Under the pieces are notes generated by a model that was given only the letters and a program-made list of their open reading frames with translations, did no database searches and had not been told where the DNA came from. Positions 7,260 through 8,118 of a DNA stretch of 8,118 nt are shown here, in pieces. Where the stretch lies: contig DUEQ01000547.1 of assembly GCA_011192085.1 (NCBI GenBank), positions 1-8,118 on the forward strand. Reading direction: 5' to 3'. The DNA comes from Caldilineae bacterium (GTDB taxonomy: Bacteria; Chloroflexota; Anaerolineae; J102). Position 1 is the first letter of the stretch; every line of letters begins with the position of its first letter. Both the position numbers and the translations under genes were made by a program.

Positions 7260-8065
7260 ACCGTGCCAGCGCCCGCAAGGGCGGACGCGACAGGGTTTTC
7301 CACACGGGCGTCCGCCAGAATCGCCCGGCCCACGCCGCCAGCCAGAGCTTCTTCCGCAGCCAGGACTTTACGCTTCATCCGACCCTGCGCGGCCGCGCGG
7401 GCGAGCTCCAGGGTTTGGGGCGTGACGCGAGGAATGAGGGAGGTTTCGTCGGGGAAGTCGGCCAGCAGGCCCGGCACGTTGGAGAGGATGACCAGCGCGT
7501 CCGCTTCCAGCGCTGCGGCGATGGTTGCGGCAGCGCGATCGCCATCCACATTCAGGCGCTCGCCCTTCACGCCCAGGGCCAGGGGCGCGACCACGGGTGT
7601 GAAGCCGCCATCCAGCAGCCGATGCAACACGTCGGGGTGGGATTCTCGAATCTTGCCCGAGTAATCGTCTCGGATCACCCGCTGACGCCCATTCTCTACC
7701 GCGCGGATGGCTCGCTTGCGCTCCGCCACCAGCAGGCGCCCATCCACGCCCGAGAGCCCCACCGCGTTGACGCCTCGGGCCTGAAGCGCGGCCACCAGAG
7801 TCTTGTTCACCTGACCCGCGGCCGCGGCCACAAAGATCTCCAGCATGGCGGGGTAGGTGTAGCGGCTGAGATGGCCGGATGGGGAGAGAAGCTGCCGTCG
7901 ATCCAGGCCCGCCTGGTCGGCCAGGGCGTTGGCCGCGGCCGACGCACCATGGGTCAGCACGACGCGATGCCCGCGGGCCAGCAGATCGGGGAGTTCTTGC
8001 AGTAGAGGCTCGGGATTCACCCCCTCGCCTCCGCCGAGTTTGATGACGATGGTGGATTGGGTCAT
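7247..8065 (-). CDS. lysZ: LysZ: [LysW]-aminoadipate 6-kinase
   Basis: LysZ phosphorylates alpha-aminoadipate while it is bound to LysW, preparing it for reduction by LysY. The 272-residue protein is an amino-acid kinase of the ArgB/LysZ type. It has IKLGGGEG (8-15) with Lys9 at the phosphates, THGAS (38-42), LSRYTYP (66-72) in the substrate loop, [15 protein letters not shown] (103-117), [13 protein letters not shown] (172-184), [17 protein letters not shown] (194-210) and [10 protein letters not shown] (228-237). It ends [19 protein letters not shown], close to the end of Thermus LysZ as I recall it, so the C-terminus is natural even though its last codons lie in repeat DNA. GRMKRKV and SNVPGLLA favour LysZ over arginine-specific ArgB. 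The ATG at 8065 lacks a Shine-Dalgarno; the leader before it is pyrimidine-rich. An upstream gene in the right frame could end at the TGA overlapping this ATG. Confidence 0.95.
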   Translation of the reverse strand: MTQSTIVIKLGGGEGVNPEPLLQELPDLLARGHRVVLTHGASAAANALADQAGLDRRQLLSPSGHLSRYTYPAMLEIFVAAAAGQVNKTLVAALQARGVNAVGLSGVDGRLLVAERKRAIRAVENGRQRVIRDDYSGKIRESHPDVLHRLLDGGFTPVVAPLALGVKGERLNVDGDRAAATIAAALEADALVILSNVPGLLADFPDETSLIPRVTPQTLELARAAAQGRMKRKVLAAEEALAGGVGRAILADARVENPVASALAGAGTVFSR

Positions 8066-8118
8066 GGTTGGTAAGGGAGAGTTGAAGTGGGAGATGGTTG
8101 GTGTGACATCCCATGGAG
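8066..8118 (-). other. lysZ leader, possibly the end of an upstream gene
   Basis: The last 53 bases lie upstream of lysZ. On the coding strand they are pyrimidine-rich and lack a Shine-Dalgarno. Plus-strand GGGAGAG (8075-8081) and GGGAGAT (8089-8095) are 14 bases apart, and GGTTGGT occurs at 8066-8072 and 8096-8102, so this may be another degenerate heptamer array. One coding-strand frame is open from the window edge to a TGA overlapping the lysZ ATG and would read [19 protein letters not shown] do not recognise this as the end of LysY, LysX or LysW, so a repeat-bearing spacer is the likelier reading. Confidence 0.35.

Noticed and set aside
1608..8102. CRISPR array
   Set aside because: The repeats are 7-base degenerate units without spacers of constant length, and no cas genes are present.

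Overview
The window is GC-rich bacterial chromosome. A six-gene operon for lysine synthesis through alpha-aminoadipate and the LysW carrier protein fills most of it, on the minus strand from about 8065 to 497. Transcribed order is lysZ, lysJ, homocitrate synthase, a fused homoaconitase, homoisocitrate dehydrogenase, lysK. A tiny gene for ribosomal protein THX lies at the left end on the plus strand. LysW-dependent lysine synthesis is known from Thermus/Deinococcus, several Chloroflexota and archaea. Bacterial THX excludes archaea, and the fused homoaconitase does not fit Thermus, which has separate LysT and LysU. I infer a Chloroflexota-like bacterium, with moderate confidence and without a database search.

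Left end (1-500): a consensus -10 box (3-8), a strong Shine-Dalgarno, the 39-codon thx gene (58-177), a broken DsrE-like gene remnant (200-439) and a GC-rich hairpin followed by a T-rich tract (469-498). The lys operon ends head-on against this unit, and the lysK stop codon lies inside the T-rich tract.

Lys operon (497-8065): homocitrate synthase, homoaconitase and homoisocitrate dehydrogenase turn 2-oxoglutarate plus acetyl-CoA into 2-oxoadipate. An aminotransferase (not in the window) makes alpha-aminoadipate. LysX and the carrier LysW (not in the window) would attach it to the carrier. LysZ phosphorylates it, LysY (not in the window) reduces it, LysJ aminates it and LysK releases lysine. 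Apart from the THX unit, the genes carry poor or no Shine-Dalgarno sequences.

The most unusual structure is a set of short, degenerate tandem repeats, nearly all with a 7-base period but each with its own consensus. They sit at junctions between the lys genes and at two places inside the homoaconitase gene: the linker joining its two subunit halves, and an extra loop of about 29 residues in the large-subunit half. One array also encodes the last nine residues and stop of homocitrate synthase, and another contains the lysZ stop. This suggests that a family of heptanucleotide repeats has seeded spacers and, in places, been taken into protein, perhaps including the spacer whose read-through fused the homoaconitase subunits.
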